Shown: piece after piece, positions 1 to 9,700 of the stretch
How the letters are laid out: each line of letters opens with the position of its first letter
Numbering within the stretch: the first letter of the stretch is position 1
Assembly: GCF_963575615.1 (NCBI RefSeq)
Contig: NZ_CAUYTL010000015.1
Location: 1 to 63,087, forward strand
Source of the DNA: Listeria_A hofi
Lineage (GTDB): Bacteria; Bacillota; Bacilli; Lactobacillales; Listeriaceae
DNA: 63,087 bases
Reading direction: 5' to 3'
The notes under the pieces: generated by a model
Told to the model about the DNA's origin: nothing
Databases searched by the model: none
What the model saw: the letters and a program-made list of their open reading frames with translations, nothing else
Translations under genes and position numbers: made by a program

Positions 1-31
1 AAATGATGCATCATACTTTGCCACAGCAAAA

Positions 32-70
32 CACCCCAAACGTTAGATTTTTGGTCTAACTTTTGGGGTG
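32..70 (-). terminator. Intrinsic terminator hairpin
   Basis: A stem of about 15 bp (CACCCCAAA... pairing with ...TTTGGGGTG) lies downstream of the small membrane gene. It is followed on the minus strand by TTTT, which fits a Rho-independent terminator for the two-gene unit to its right. Confidence 0.7.
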
Positions 71-119
71 CACATCAGAATTAGGCTTTTCACATTAATT
101 ACCTCACTTAGTACTCAAT

Positions 120-317
120 TTAACTTTTAGATACCTTCTTCTTAGCTCTTCTCTTATTGGAAAAATATCTTCCTATGACCAGTATAAGAAAAAAAGCTAT
201 CAACCATATTTTATTGCTAATAGTTAAAGGATTCTCTTGGAAGAACAGTGAGAGTATTAATAAAATCAAAAACATTCCACCAAATATTCCCAAATTTTCA
301 TCTATGCTTTTTTTCAT
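120..317 (-). CDS. Small two-helix membrane protein, possibly immunity-like
   Basis: This 65-residue protein has two hydrophobic segments (about residues 10-26 and 37-50) and a very basic C-terminus (NKRRAKKKVSKS), predicting a small inner-membrane protein with a cytosolic tail. A GGGAGG ribosome-binding site precedes the ATG. It starts 28 bases after a gene for a secreted protein with a bacteriocin-like C-terminus and shares its terminator. Short, basic two-helix membrane proteins directly behind a bacteriocin gene are often immunity proteins, so that role is inferred from context and not from a recognised family. It could equally be an unrelated membrane peptide. Confidence 0.6.
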   Translation of the reverse strand: MKKSIDENLGIFGGMFLILLILSLFFQENPLTISNKIWLIAFFLILVIGRYFSNKRRAKKKVSKS

Positions 318-344
318 AATCAGTGTCTACCTCCCAACTAGATT

Positions 345-968
345 TTATTGTAATCCGGCGTGACTTAAAAAGCCTCCAGTCACGTAATTATAATCAAACC
401 AGATACCATTTTTAAAATTCTTCAAGCCAGCAGCTACACCAGCAGCCGCAAGTGCAGACGCAACAACTTTAGACGAAACATTAACAGAGCTAATCGTAAA
501 TCCTATCGCTAAAGCCGCTTTCAAAGAACTAGCTTTAATTTTAATACGTGCATAGTTCCAATGGAAGGTAACAGAGTTTACTCCTGCACCCCGTAGTAAA
601 ATCGGAGTTAACACTGTTTCGTGTCCGGTTGGATCTATTGCAGAAGCTACTTCCGAGCCATCCTGCTTAATGCCAGCTAATTCAATATTAGTTTGCTTAA
701 CATACTCTTCAACCAATGCCACTTTCTCAGCTGGAAATATATTTGCTATAGTGCTATCTACTACAAATTGCTTAGTGTTTATATCAAAAGAAATATAATT
801 GTTAGCCGCTAATATATCTGCATCTGTTAATATTCCAACAGACAGCGCACTTACCTTCGTATTATTGTTGATTTCATCAGCATTTACAACAATAGCAGGT
901 GCTAAAGATGCAAAAACTAACGATGTTGCTATAAGTGGTGTCACTAATTTTACTGTATTTTTATTCAT
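345..968 (-). CDS. Secreted protein with bacteriocin-like C-terminus
   Basis: I chose the internal ATG at 968 because AGGGAGAA lies just upstream and the protein then begins with a normal signal peptide: a basic start, a hydrophobic stretch to about residue 28, and a likely cut after VNADE-region alanine. The mature protein is about 180 residues. The middle is acidic. The last 65 residues form a helix-rich, Ala/Val/Ser-rich amphipathic stretch (about 140-180), then a tail rich in Gly and aromatic residues (GIWFDYNYVTGG). This tail resembles the ends of some exported bacteriocin-like peptides of Firmicutes, but I do not recognise a named family. It is followed by a small membrane protein that could give immunity. 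Function unknown; secretion is well supported. Confidence 0.7.
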   Translation of the reverse strand: MNKNTVKLVTPLIATSLVFASLAPAIVVNADEINNNTKVSALSVGILTDADILAANNYISFDINTKQFVVDSTIANIFPAEKVALVEEYVKQTNIELAGIKQDGSEVASAIDPTGHETVLTPILLRGAGVNSVTFHWNYARIKIKASSLKAALAIGFTISSVNVSSKVVASALAAAGVAAGLKNFKNGIWFDYNYVTGGFLSHAGLQ

Positions 969-1254
969 GTATTCTCCCTCTTTCTCTCTTTTGGAACCAC
1001 TAATAAATAATATACAAAACATTTCTTGAATTCCTTGTGCCAATTGTATATTCATGTTCTAGTAATGTCTATGCTAAACCGTTCTATTTATATACAAATT
1101 TTAGAAAAAAAGGGAGATTGTCAAAGAAAAGGCACATTCCCGATAAATTACGTCTTTTTTACACGCTTTAATTCTAGTGAATCCAACTTACTTTGAGTTT
1201 GGGCAATAAGGAGATTTGTCGCGTTTTAAATCTAAATTGCACTTTTTTTGCACA
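969..1254. other. Intergenic region
   Basis: This AT-rich stretch between the secreted-protein gene and the tRNA remnant probably holds the promoter of the 345-968 gene. I see no further gene or strong structure in it. Confidence 0.5.
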
Positions 1255-1361
1255 TTCACAAACAAATTTGCGTACAAAAAAGCCTCGACAGACATGATAT
1301 CCGTTGAGGCTCTAAGATGGGGTGTGAGGGTTTCGAACCCCCCGACCCGCTGATTAAGAGT
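1255..1361 (-). repeat. Left attachment repeat: displaced tRNA-Lys 3' half plus terminator
   Basis: About 106 bp here match 10038-10143 closely. Bases 1318-1361 copy the 3' part of the tRNA-Lys gene from the anticodon loop to the discriminator base, with one extra C in the T-arm region. Bases 1281-1311 copy its terminator hairpin. The 5' half of the tRNA is absent and the sequence departs abruptly after GATTAAGAGT. This is the pattern left when an element integrates into a tRNA gene and displaces the original 3' end. Confidence 0.85.
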
Positions 1362-1497
1362 TAAATTTTAGAATTATTATGGATTCAAATGTTGTTATGA
1401 GTGGAGTTTGATTGTGAAAATTGATGGATTTTAGGGTTAGTTTTATAGGTTTAGGAATTTTTGAGTACCTAATACAGAATGCTCACGATTTAAAACT

Positions 1498-2301
1498 CTA
1501 CAATGGCAAACTCCTCAGTTTGGACATATTTCTCAATAATTTTTCTCGATTTACAGAAATATAATTGATATCCATACCTTCATTTCCTTCCTCATTATGA
1601 GTTAAGGTCATTATACCCTGCTCGGTAATGAAATCAAACTTGAGACTCCCTTTATTCGTCTTAGCGTTGACTGTCTGTTCAAGAACAACTGTCCCGTCAG
1701 ACTTTTTTTCTCTTGACTCAAGCTTGAGAGCATATTCAAGCTCGTCAGTTCGAATATTTATTAGATATACGTTTTTAGATGCAGTTTTGGAATCTTTTAT
1801 GATTAAGTAGACATCTTTATATCCAATATTCGTAGAAGTATTATAATTTAACACAGTTCTACATGTTGTTCTTTCCTTAAAGCCCTCTTTCTGAGTAACT
1901 CCTTGCAATCTGTAGATAGTCCCTTCATCAACCACACTGTCATCATCATAGCCATAAGCAAGATATATATCTTGAATATCCCCAGTTGCTATTAAACTAA
2001 TATCAAGTATCGGTTTATAGGCATAAATAGTTTCTTCAAAATCTGATTTAGCTGACGTTCCTGGTCGTGCATTCAGCTCATCAGTAGTAGTTTGTTCAAT
2101 ATGTTCAATTTCAACACCCGTTAACTCGAAATCTGGATTTATAAATCTATCCTCAATAAAGCCCCAAGCTAAGATCGCTATAGCAACAGGTATGCTCCAA
2201 GCTATCAACCTAACCATTCCTTTTTTAAACTCTTCACAAATCTTTTTCCAACAGCTTTTTGCGTAGTTATGAATTTTTCCCCATTTCCCGTTCTCACTCA
2301 T
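1498..2301 (-). CDS. Single-pass membrane protein of unknown function
   Basis: This 267-residue protein has a basic cytosolic N-terminus, one transmembrane helix at about residues 30-48 (LIAWSIPVAIAILAWGF), and a mostly soluble remainder of about 215 residues predicted to be beta-rich and outside the membrane. A GGAG site lies upstream of the ATG. It is the last gene of the run that starts with the type VII cargo at 5381 and ends next to the left attachment repeat. It may be a further immunity or accessory protein for the LXG toxin, but only position supports that. No family recognised. Confidence 0.6.
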   Translation of the reverse strand: MSENGKWGKIHNYAKSCWKKICEEFKKGMVRLIAWSIPVAIAILAWGFIEDRFINPDFELTGVEIEHIEQTTTDELNARPGTSAKSDFEETIYAYKPILDISLIATGDIQDIYLAYGYDDDSVVDEGTIYRLQGVTQKEGFKERTTCRTVLNYNTSTNIGYKDVYLIIKDSKTASKNVYLINIRTDELEYALKLESREKKSDGTVVLEQTVNAKTNKGSLKFDFITEQGIMTLTHNEEGNEGMDINYISVNREKLLRNMSKLRSLPL

Positions 2302-2395
2302 ATTAAACTCCTATCAGATAAGCCATTCGCATATTAATTTCTTTGTTTGGTACTCTTAAAAAGTAGCAGTATTCACAGCATATTTTTTCCCAATA

Positions 2396-2836
2396 CTATC
2401 TTCTAATCATATCTATAAGGGTTGAGAAGTCCTTTGCAATCCAATACGTATTCTCTCCATCCGTCGATTCTTCAAATTGAAATGAGTCGTCCCAGTAGTA
2501 AATTCCTGCAAATTCGCCTTCGCAGATCATCACAATCATGCCCTGTATAAGGGCATCCCCAATGATTATCGAACCTTCCACCATGTCATCTTTTAGTTTT
2601 TCCATCCATGTTTCTATACTGGAGGAGCTATTGCCTGTATTTACACCATATAATACATCAATATTGATACTTGAATTTAAGTCTTCTATCCATACTTGGT
2701 TTCTTTCCGACTTATCTACTATGCCACCATTGGATGACTCTAGGAAAGCCATATAATCCGATGGCAGGTTGACATCATATCGTTTTCCCATAGCTTTTAT
2801 ATCCTCTGCTTGTGCCTTACCAAATTCTTTTATCAC
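2396..2836 (-). CDS. SUKH (SMI1/KNR4) family immunity-like protein
   Basis: The 146-residue protein has the SMI1/KNR4 signature: a helix followed by LPSDYMAFLESSNGG near residues 25-42, a beta-rich core and a C-terminal helix (IAKDFSTLIDMIRR). SUKH proteins are widespread immunity proteins for nuclease and other polymorphic toxins in bacteria. It is a second copy directly behind another SUKH gene in an LXG toxin operon, and the two are only distantly similar. The start is GTG with a weak ribosome-binding site, 12 bases after the preceding stop. It probably neutralises either this toxin or a related one from competing strains. Confidence 0.8.
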   Translation of the reverse strand: MIKEFGKAQAEDIKAMGKRYDVNLPSDYMAFLESSNGGIVDKSERNQVWIEDLNSSINIDVLYGVNTGNSSSSIETWMEKLKDDMVEGSIIIGDALIQGMIVMICEGEFAGIYYWDDSFQFEESTDGENTYWIAKDFSTLIDMIRR

Positions 2837-2848
2837 TACAAGTACCCA

Positions 2849-3295
2849 CTATTCATCATTATCTCCATACAATTTATTCAAAAATGTTTGTAAATCCTCA
2901 GCAAGCAAAAACATATTATCCATTTCCGAATCAGATTCCATGTCGTGTCGCCAAAAATAAACTTTTTCTTTATACTTGCTCTTCTCTGTTCCTATGCAGA
3001 TTTCATTTCCAGCAGGATCGTCAGCAATAGAAATGAAGCCATCTGGTATTTCACCCTCCAATATTTCAAATGTCTCACCTAGATCCCCTGATTCTTCTCC
3101 AATACCGTAAAATTTATTAACTAAGCTAACGCCTTCATCGTCTGATATTATAAAATTAGATTTTTCAGGGTATCCACCATTAAATTCAAGCAAGAAAGCC
3201 TTATATTCTTGTGGTAGGTGTAAACCATGCTTAGATTCAAATGCTTCAATATCCTTACTAGCTATTTTTTTATTTTCACTGTTCATCTTAAACAT
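2849..3295 (-). CDS. SUKH (SMI1/KNR4) family immunity protein for the LXG toxin
   Basis: This 148-residue protein has the classic family pattern: LPQEYKAFLLEFNGGYP near residue 30, IADDPAGNEICI near residue 95 and a closing helix. Its ATG overlaps the stop codon of the LXG toxin gene by one base (TAATG), so its translation is probably coupled to the toxin's, as expected for a cognate immunity protein. SUKH proteins commonly pair with HNH/WHH-type nucleases, which is the toxin type predicted here. That it binds this toxin is inferred from position and coupling. Confidence 0.87.
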   Translation of the reverse strand: MFKMNSENKKIASKDIEAFESKHGLHLPQEYKAFLLEFNGGYPEKSNFIISDDEGVSLVNKFYGIGEESGDLGETFEILEGEIPDGFISIADDPAGNEICIGTEKSKYKEKVYFWRHDMESDSEMDNMFLLAEDLQTFLNKLYGDNDE

Positions 3296-4767
3296 TATTT
3301 CACGCTCCTATTTATTTTTCCATTTACAGCAGATTGTCCACCAATATGCCTAAAATCTTTATGAATTTTCGCTTCAACAAGCTCCATTGTCATCCCATCC
3401 TCATGATGGTGCCAAGTATATCCTATAGGTGGCTTACTCAATTCAGGAACAGGTGGTTGCGAATTCTTATCTAATTTGGCTTCAAGATTTGCAGCCCTGA
3501 AGTCAGCTTGAGGGTTCTTAGGCGATGCCACCTTAATCGTAACAGGCTCAACATCGGGGTGTCTGTAGTCTTTAAAGTCTGGATAACCATTCGGATATCT
3601 AACCGTCTGACCATTTTTGTTGGTATAACTCCATGTGCCTTTACTATCGATAGAAATACTGCCACCTTTTTTAATCCATTTCTCTGGTACTGGGGAGTTC
3701 ATTGGCTTCGTTGCCATGATTTTCTTACTAATGTTTTTTATTTCTAAATCTTTAGTTGCTTTGATTTTCAAGTCACTTTGTATCTTGCTAAATCTACTTT
3801 TTGGAACTTTAATACCTCTGCCTTTCATTGCAACAGCGCCGAGAAGCACTGCCGATATGATAGAAAAACTTTGTGCCTTTGTGATTGGCTCGCCTGTAAG
3901 TAAATTGTAGCCTTCCATTGCGGCTAGCATATATTCCGTTTCAAAATCAATATCTGCGTCTTCCACTTCGCGCTTAATTGTACCATCTTTTAAGCCGTCA
4001 TTGTAGGCAATTGTTGCTTTTGCAGATTCTTGATCTATCACTCCATTCTTGCTTAAAACCCAGTAGCCACCCTCTAATGTCTTCGTGTAATCATCAAAGT
4101 TATATGTTTTCTTCGGCTTCTTCTCTGGTACCAAATGATTCAACCAGCCCAGTTGCATCTTGCTGGAATCGTACATGTGTGTCGTTCCGTTGAAAGCTTT
4201 CCCAGCTAGGATTTCATTCACGCCCGTCTTCACCTGATACATTCGCGATAAAACATCGTGCATCACATTCGTATGACTATGCTCAAAATCCAGATAGCGT
4301 TCTAAAACCTTGATTTCTTCTTTGATTTGCATCATGGATGTTTCCAGCCCCAGCTTCATGCCTATCTGTTGTCCAAGGTTCAAGTTCCCCGTCATCGAAT
4401 CCATCGCGTGCGTGAAGTCATCCAATAAATTCTCCGACCGCCTGATTTCAGCGTATAACGCGTCCAATTTATCCGAATCCAGTCGCGAGTCAAAGGAATC
4501 ATCCACCTGCGATTCAAAGTCCTGCACATACTTCTTCAAAATCCGATCTGCTTCACTCAAGCATTCAACAGTCGTGTCTACGATGGGATAATGTATCGTT
4601 TCATAATAGCTTTTCGCGCTATAGACAAACTCACCTTGGATTTCACCATCTGCCACTAATTTCGCGACGGCTTTTCGATAATCTCGCAATGCATCCCGTA
4701 ACCGTTTACTTTCCCGCAAAAACTGTTCCACAAAATAACGTACTTCGCCAATCTCAATCCGTGGCAT
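3295..4767 (-). CDS. LXG-type VII secretion toxin with WHH/HNH-like nuclease tip
   Basis: The ATG at 4767 has an AGGAGG site nine bases upstream and gives the typical LXG start (MPRIEIGEVRYFV). The 490-residue protein has an alpha-helical LXG domain in about residues 1-210, a hydrophobic Ala/Gly segment at about 290-320, and a C-terminal toxin domain. Near residue 452 the sequence GYTWHHHEDGMTMELV and a later HIGG match the WHH branch of the HNH/ENDO VII nuclease superfamily, where the His cluster binds metal. LXG proteins are exported by the type VII (Esx) machinery into competing bacteria. No Esx machine is in the window, but L. monocytogenes carries its locus next to purA, so one may lie nearby. 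Two small helper genes lie upstream and two SUKH genes downstream. Confidence 0.87.
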   Translation of the reverse strand: MPRIEIGEVRYFVEQFLRESKRLRDALRDYRKAVAKLVADGEIQGEFVYSAKSYYETIHYPIVDTTVECLSEADRILKKYVQDFESQVDDSFDSRLDSDKLDALYAEIRRSENLLDDFTHAMDSMTGNLNLGQQIGMKLGLETSMMQIKEEIKVLERYLDFEHSHTNVMHDVLSRMYQVKTGVNEILAGKAFNGTTHMYDSSKMQLGWLNHLVPEKKPKKTYNFDDYTKTLEGGYWVLSKNGVIDQESAKATIAYNDGLKDGTIKREVEDADIDFETEYMLAAMEGYNLLTGEPITKAQSFSIISAVLLGAVAMKGRGIKVPKSRFSKIQSDLKIKATKDLEIKNISKKIMATKPMNSPVPEKWIKKGGSISIDSKGTWSYTNKNGQTVRYPNGYPDFKDYRHPDVEPVTIKVASPKNPQADFRAANLEAKLDKNSQPPVPELSKPPIGYTWHHHEDGMTMELVEAKIHKDFRHIGGQSAVNGKINRSVK

Positions 4768-5065
4768 GCGTCCCAGCCTCCTTCGATGCAAATTTGGCTC
4801 GTTGGTAGGCTCGACGCGATTCCTGTAAAGCATCATCCATAGTATACATCTGTTTTTTCCGTTTCCGCCATTCTTCCGTCATGGTTTCTTCGACCAATCC
4901 TAATCGCTGTCGTGACTGGTTCCCCTGCCACGCGTCCTGAAAAGTATGTAACACATTTTCTTGTGCCCGTTTCGCTTTCGAAAACAATTGCTCCAACTCT
5001 TCAAACTGTCGCTCTTTCTTGATTTGCTCTTTCCAAGCGTCTTCTTCCCGTTGTCTTGGTTGCAT
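4754..5065 (-). CDS. LXG-associated helical helper protein (DUF3958-like)
   Basis: The 103-residue protein is almost entirely charged coiled-coil helix (EEDAWKEQIKKERQFEELEQ and following). It has the size and position of the DUF3958-type partners encoded just before LXG toxins, which pair with a DUF3130/TIGR04197-type protein and the LXG domain to form the export-competent complex. Its 3' end overlaps the toxin start by 14 bases, implying coupled translation. The family assignment rests on size, helicity and order; no unique motif is visible. Confidence 0.75.
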   Translation of the reverse strand: MQPRQREEDAWKEQIKKERQFEELEQLFSKAKRAQENVLHTFQDAWQGNQSRQRLGLVEETMTEEWRKRKKQMYTMDDALQESRRAYQRAKFASKEAGTHATD

Positions 5066-5084
5066 TGCTATGTATCCCCCTGAC

Positions 5085-5381
5085 CTATTTTTTACTTCCC
5101 ACCCATTCGATTCCTTTATGTAGCATATCGCCCAGCGCTTTTTCTGAGGCTACAAATGCTTTTTCCACATTTTTCAAATTGGCTGTATCTTTTTGGAACG
5201 CCGCGGGAGCAGATGCCGTCATTTGCGCAAACTCCATCGCGCCTTCTACTAGTTGCCGCGCGCTACCTGTGGAATACGAGACGCTTGGCTTTGGTTGTAG
5301 CTTTAAATTATTCGTCGTGGCTTGGATTGCACTAGCGTGTTCTGCTAATCGACCACTTGGTAACTGTATTTTCTTTGCCAC
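5085..5381 (-). CDS. WXG100-like type VII effector helper (TIGR04197/DUF3130-like)
   Basis: The 98-residue protein is mostly helical (about residues 5-30 and 45-95) and ends in GIEWVGSKK. It resembles the small SACOL2603-type effector family that heads LXG operons. With the next gene it probably acts as a chaperone or targeting partner that presents the LXG domain to the secretion ATPase. As the first gene of the cargo operon, its upstream region (5382-5600) should hold the promoter. The family call comes from sequence style and gene order. Confidence 0.78.
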   Translation of the reverse strand: MAKKIQLPSGRLAEHASAIQATTNNLKLQPKPSVSYSTGSARQLVEGAMEFAQMTASAPAAFQKDTANLKNVEKAFVASEKALGDMLHKGIEWVGSKK

Positions 5382-5609
5382 TTGCTGCTCATTCCTTCCT
5401 TATTTTAGTGCTATTGGAAATATTATACCATATATTAATGATTAAAAATCCTAAGACATATCAAAAAATTTGGTATTATTAGCATGCTCCATGTATATAA
5501 ACCGATTTTTAAACGTTACCTTCATTTTTCTAGTTAACATCAAAAAAGCCATTGAACTGCCTGCAGTCAAAGAATTTCAAAGGCTTTAATAAATTAGTTT
5601 TTTTCTCTA

Positions 5610-6719
5610 TTGCCTAACCTCTTTACCGCCTTTCTCTTCACTAATAGGATACGATCCAGTTTCACAAAAACAGCGCAGAATAAAGAAAAAAATATTAAAA
5701 CCAAGGCAGAAGCCGAACATTTGCAAAGTTATTACAAACAGCAGTATTTCCAAAATAACTTCGTGACGAATTTGAAAGTGACGTTTGACCAGATCGGTGA
5801 TAAATATTTCGCGAACTATACTGTAGATCAGAAACTTACTTATGTAAGGTCTCAAAAAGGATACTATAATCATAGAATTATGCCTCACTTTACAGGGAGC
5901 ATAATTGCGAAATTAGAAAAGAAAGACTGTATACAATTCAGATATAAACTACTAAATGAGGGTGAGAAGACACGTTTATCTAATAATAGTATCAATAAGC
6001 ACATGATTTTGCTGAAAAAACTGTTTGATGTCGCTATTGATGATAACCTTATTATTAGGAATCCTTGTACGGGGATTAAGAAGTTGAAAGTCGTGAAACA
6101 AAAAATGAAATTCTGGACTACTGCGGAATTCAAGACTTTTATTGATGCTATCGATAAAAAGGATCACGTTGATAAAGTATTCTTTACGACGGCTTATCTA
6201 ACTGGGATGCGCGCTGGAGAAATGTTGGCATTGAAGTGGGAGGATACTGATTTTAGACGAAATGAGATTCATGTTTCTAGAACTATGTCTCGTGTGGGCG
6301 GTGAGAATATTGTCACCACGCCAAAAAGCACTAATAGTAACCGCTACATTACTATTAATGCAAAATTAGCGGAGATGCTTAAGGACTGGAAAGAACGTCA
6401 GGAAGCTTTATTGAAATCCTATTTGATAACCGATTTGAAAGATATTACTATTTTTCAGTACAGTATTAATACGCCTATACGTGAATGTTTTGGGACGAAA
6501 AAGATTACAAAAATTTGTAAAGTTGCTGGACTGACACCTATCAGACTGCATGATTTTCGGCATTCGCATGTTGCATTATTAATTGATAACCACGAGGAAA
6601 TAACTGCGATAAAAGAGCGCATGGGACATGCTAGCATTACTACAACAATTGATACCCATGGACATCTATTCCCAAATAAACAAAAAAGTATGAGTGATAA
6701 ATTTGATAACATCTTCTGA
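5610..6719 (+). pseudogene. Tyrosine-recombinase integrase, probably inactive
   Basis: The reading frame matches phage/ICE-type integrases: a SAM-like core-binding domain at about residues 60-165 and a catalytic domain at about 175-365. Arg I (TGMRAGEM, near 200), the HDFRH box (near 314) and GHASITTT are intact. The position that normally holds the nucleophilic tyrosine (DTYGHLFP in relatives) reads DTHGHLFP because the codon at 6657-6659 is CAT and not TAT. Without this Tyr no covalent DNA intermediate can form. The N-terminus is also abnormal: the frame opens at a TTG without a good ribosome-binding site, and the usual arm-type DNA-binding domain before KTKAEAE is missing. I infer a dead gene. 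It sits in the middle of the island it presumably once mobilised. Confidence 0.75.
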
Positions 6720-6773
6720 ACCCGTAGTATTCAAATCTACACAAAAAACTTTATCCACTGCTCTTAATAGCTA

Positions 6774-9700
6774 TCAATTACTAAAATAACATGTTAAAGG
6801 AATATTATAAGTATCCGTTAAATACGCATCCGTCGATAGAATTATTTGATTCATAGAGTCTGTCATCTTGGATTTAGATACTCCTGGCTGAACAATCGAT
6901 ATTTTAAAATCTGTTTCAAACCCTGATTTGACCATTTTTTTCAACATATGCAAGATCTGTAAATCACCTTTTTCAAAACGAGTTGCGCTATCATTTTCAA
7001 GTCGCATATTTTCCCTTAGTATCATCCGCTGAACAAGCTCTAATATATTATCATTCCACATGATAGATTTTTGAGCTTGCCCACATACCTCATATAAATC
7101 ATTAACCCTTGCTCCAGCAAGAGCTCTACCAGAATACTTACAGTGGTATAAATGAAAAGATACTCTCCGTAGCTCCTCATCAATTTTAATTGAAACAATA
7201 TCTGCAATCTCTCCCGATCCATCGTCATCAAATATCACATCCGATGATTGATCTACAATATTATGTATTGTAGCATATTGAATTGAATCTGATTTTCTTC
7301 CCTTCCCTTGAGATTCCGATTTAATATTAACTCCTAATGCATCCCAATCAATTGAATGTATAATATTTGCAGATAATTTAAGTTCTTTCTTAGGTTTAAT
7401 TACAGTCTTTAGATTTTCTTGCACAACAACAACGGTTCCATCTGCCTGTATAAAGGATATTTCTGGCGAATTTTTATAAAGGTACTCTGACATACTAATG
7501 GTTTGATTTCTTAGCTTCACTTTCAATTCTTCGCCCTTTATCTGTTTGAAACAATACTTATTGCCATCTATAATCTGCTCAAAAGCAAACTCCCTAGCAT
7601 TTATCCAAAAATCAAATTGTATTTTCCCATTTATGAGCTTGGGGTTGCTTACAACTGTTTGAAAAAAAGGAAATAATTTATCCTCTTTAGCAAGATACAG
7701 CTGCTTAGCATATGAATTCGATATCTCTAGTACTTCGGGTAATGATATTTTATAGGGAACTCCTTCAGGGAATTCTTCAATGCCTTCTAAAGTAAGCGAA
7801 TTGTCTAATACTGTACTCGTATCAATGCTATCATCTAATACTTTTTCACTTATTTTTTTGCACCATTCTGTCCAAAAGCTAATTCGCTCTACCCATCGCA
7901 TCCAGACCTTCCCTTTATAAGAACAGCCCACACTGATGCGTTTTCCATCTTGATAGCCATAGCCAAAGATATTGGATTTAGTTGAACTTGATACCACTGC
8001 TTCATTTATTCCAGACTTAATATCTGTACCTACGAACATTCTAAAGATAATTTGACCATTCGGAACTTGCCTTAACCCCAAAGTAGCAATCAGTAATCTA
8101 TTAATCCCTTCTAGGATACGCCATACCGAATCACCTTTGATGTCTACAGCCTGAGGAAACATTTTACCAACAAGGCGGTTTCCCTTTCCAGAATCGGTTT
8201 CATTTATATGAACAACCCCATTGACTTTATCAAAGAATACAACGAAGAAATCATAATCATATTCCACTAAATCCTTTTGCTCCGACCAAACTACTTTCTT
8301 TTCAATAGGCTCGATAAATATATACACTGAATCCTCTTTATTAATGAATCGTGTGGTCGTTTCAGGATCTAAAACTTGTTTCCAACCGTCTTCAAAAATC
8401 GCCTTGGATTCATTTTTAAACATTCGCGTACTTATCTTCATTTTTATTTGTGATAAATCTATATCTTCAACATGGCCTTTTTCAAACCTGTTTACGAACT
8501 CCCCAAGTTCAACTTCTTTATCCACAGCTTGATTTGAATGAATATTAAGCAGTCTATTCCAATCAGAATCTTGACGGTATAATTCTTCAACAGATTCTTT
8601 CAAATCATCTAGTGCAACATTAGTAACGAGTTTTGCATTCCCTAATTTATTATTGCTAGTTCTGGCAAATCGCCCAATGAACTGCAATGTAACTGGTAAT
8701 GATTTGTATTTATCATGAATTGCAGCAATCTTAAGCGTTGGAATATCTATACCTTCACCAAACATGTTAACGCATACAACAATCCGTGAACTACCATCCT
8801 TAACTTTCTTTAGATTTTCATTGCTCTGAACTCTTGGAATACCTGTATGAATTAATACAGGATTAAATTCTTTATACTTAGAATATATACCTTCAAACAA
8901 TTCATCTGCACGCTTACGACTATTTGCTCTAGCTAAAAGTATATGCTCATAGCCAAGATTAATATCTTCTCTCAAACAGTCCACTGCTACTTTCGCAATA
9001 GCCTTATCTGATTTATGCTCATCGAATTCCTGTATAGGATAAAAGTCAATCGGCTTAAAATATTGGGATTCTTGAGCTAAGCCTAAACTATAGTTGAAAA
9101 TAATTTTACCATCAATTTTTTTACCATCATTTCTAAAAGGGGTTGCTGTGAATTGTAGAATTTTTTTCTCTAAAAACTTTTCTCTAACAGTCCTCCAATC
9201 GGGAGCTCCAAGATGATGGGCCTCATCAAATATCACAACTTCTACTTTTTCGGACAATTGGCTCAATAAATTGGTAGGTAAATTCTTAATCATCCCTGGA
9301 GTTGAAACAATGATATTTGCCTTATCAAACGCATCAGAAAGAATACTCTCATCCTTATTATCTACTTTCGCTTTATAAAGTAAAGTTGTTGGAAATATGA
9401 CTTCGTCTGATATCATTCCCAATTCAGACAGAATGCCAAATCGACTAGCCCCTTCAAAAATTTGTTCACGTAAAAGATTGGACGGAACAATAATCAATGT
9501 TGAACATATTCTCTCTGAAATAATGGTAGTATACATCGTTTCAGATTTCCCTGTTCCAGTAGGCAGAACAATTGTAGCAGGTGCGGTTGATGTAGCCCAA
9601 TGCGCTCTTATTGAGGATAGCGCGCCAAATTGGGGCATCCGTAGTCCAATCTCTTCTTTACTCCGAGAAACTTTTTCTTGATACCCCTTTTTCCAACTCT

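Noticed and set aside
1318..1361. A second tRNA-Lys gene
   Set aside because: Only the 3' half is present and it carries an extra C; there is no acceptor 5' strand or D-arm.
5520..5600. A third attachment-site copy next to the integrase
   Set aside because: The region has an AAAGCC/GGCTTT hairpin but no match to the tRNA-Lys repeat.
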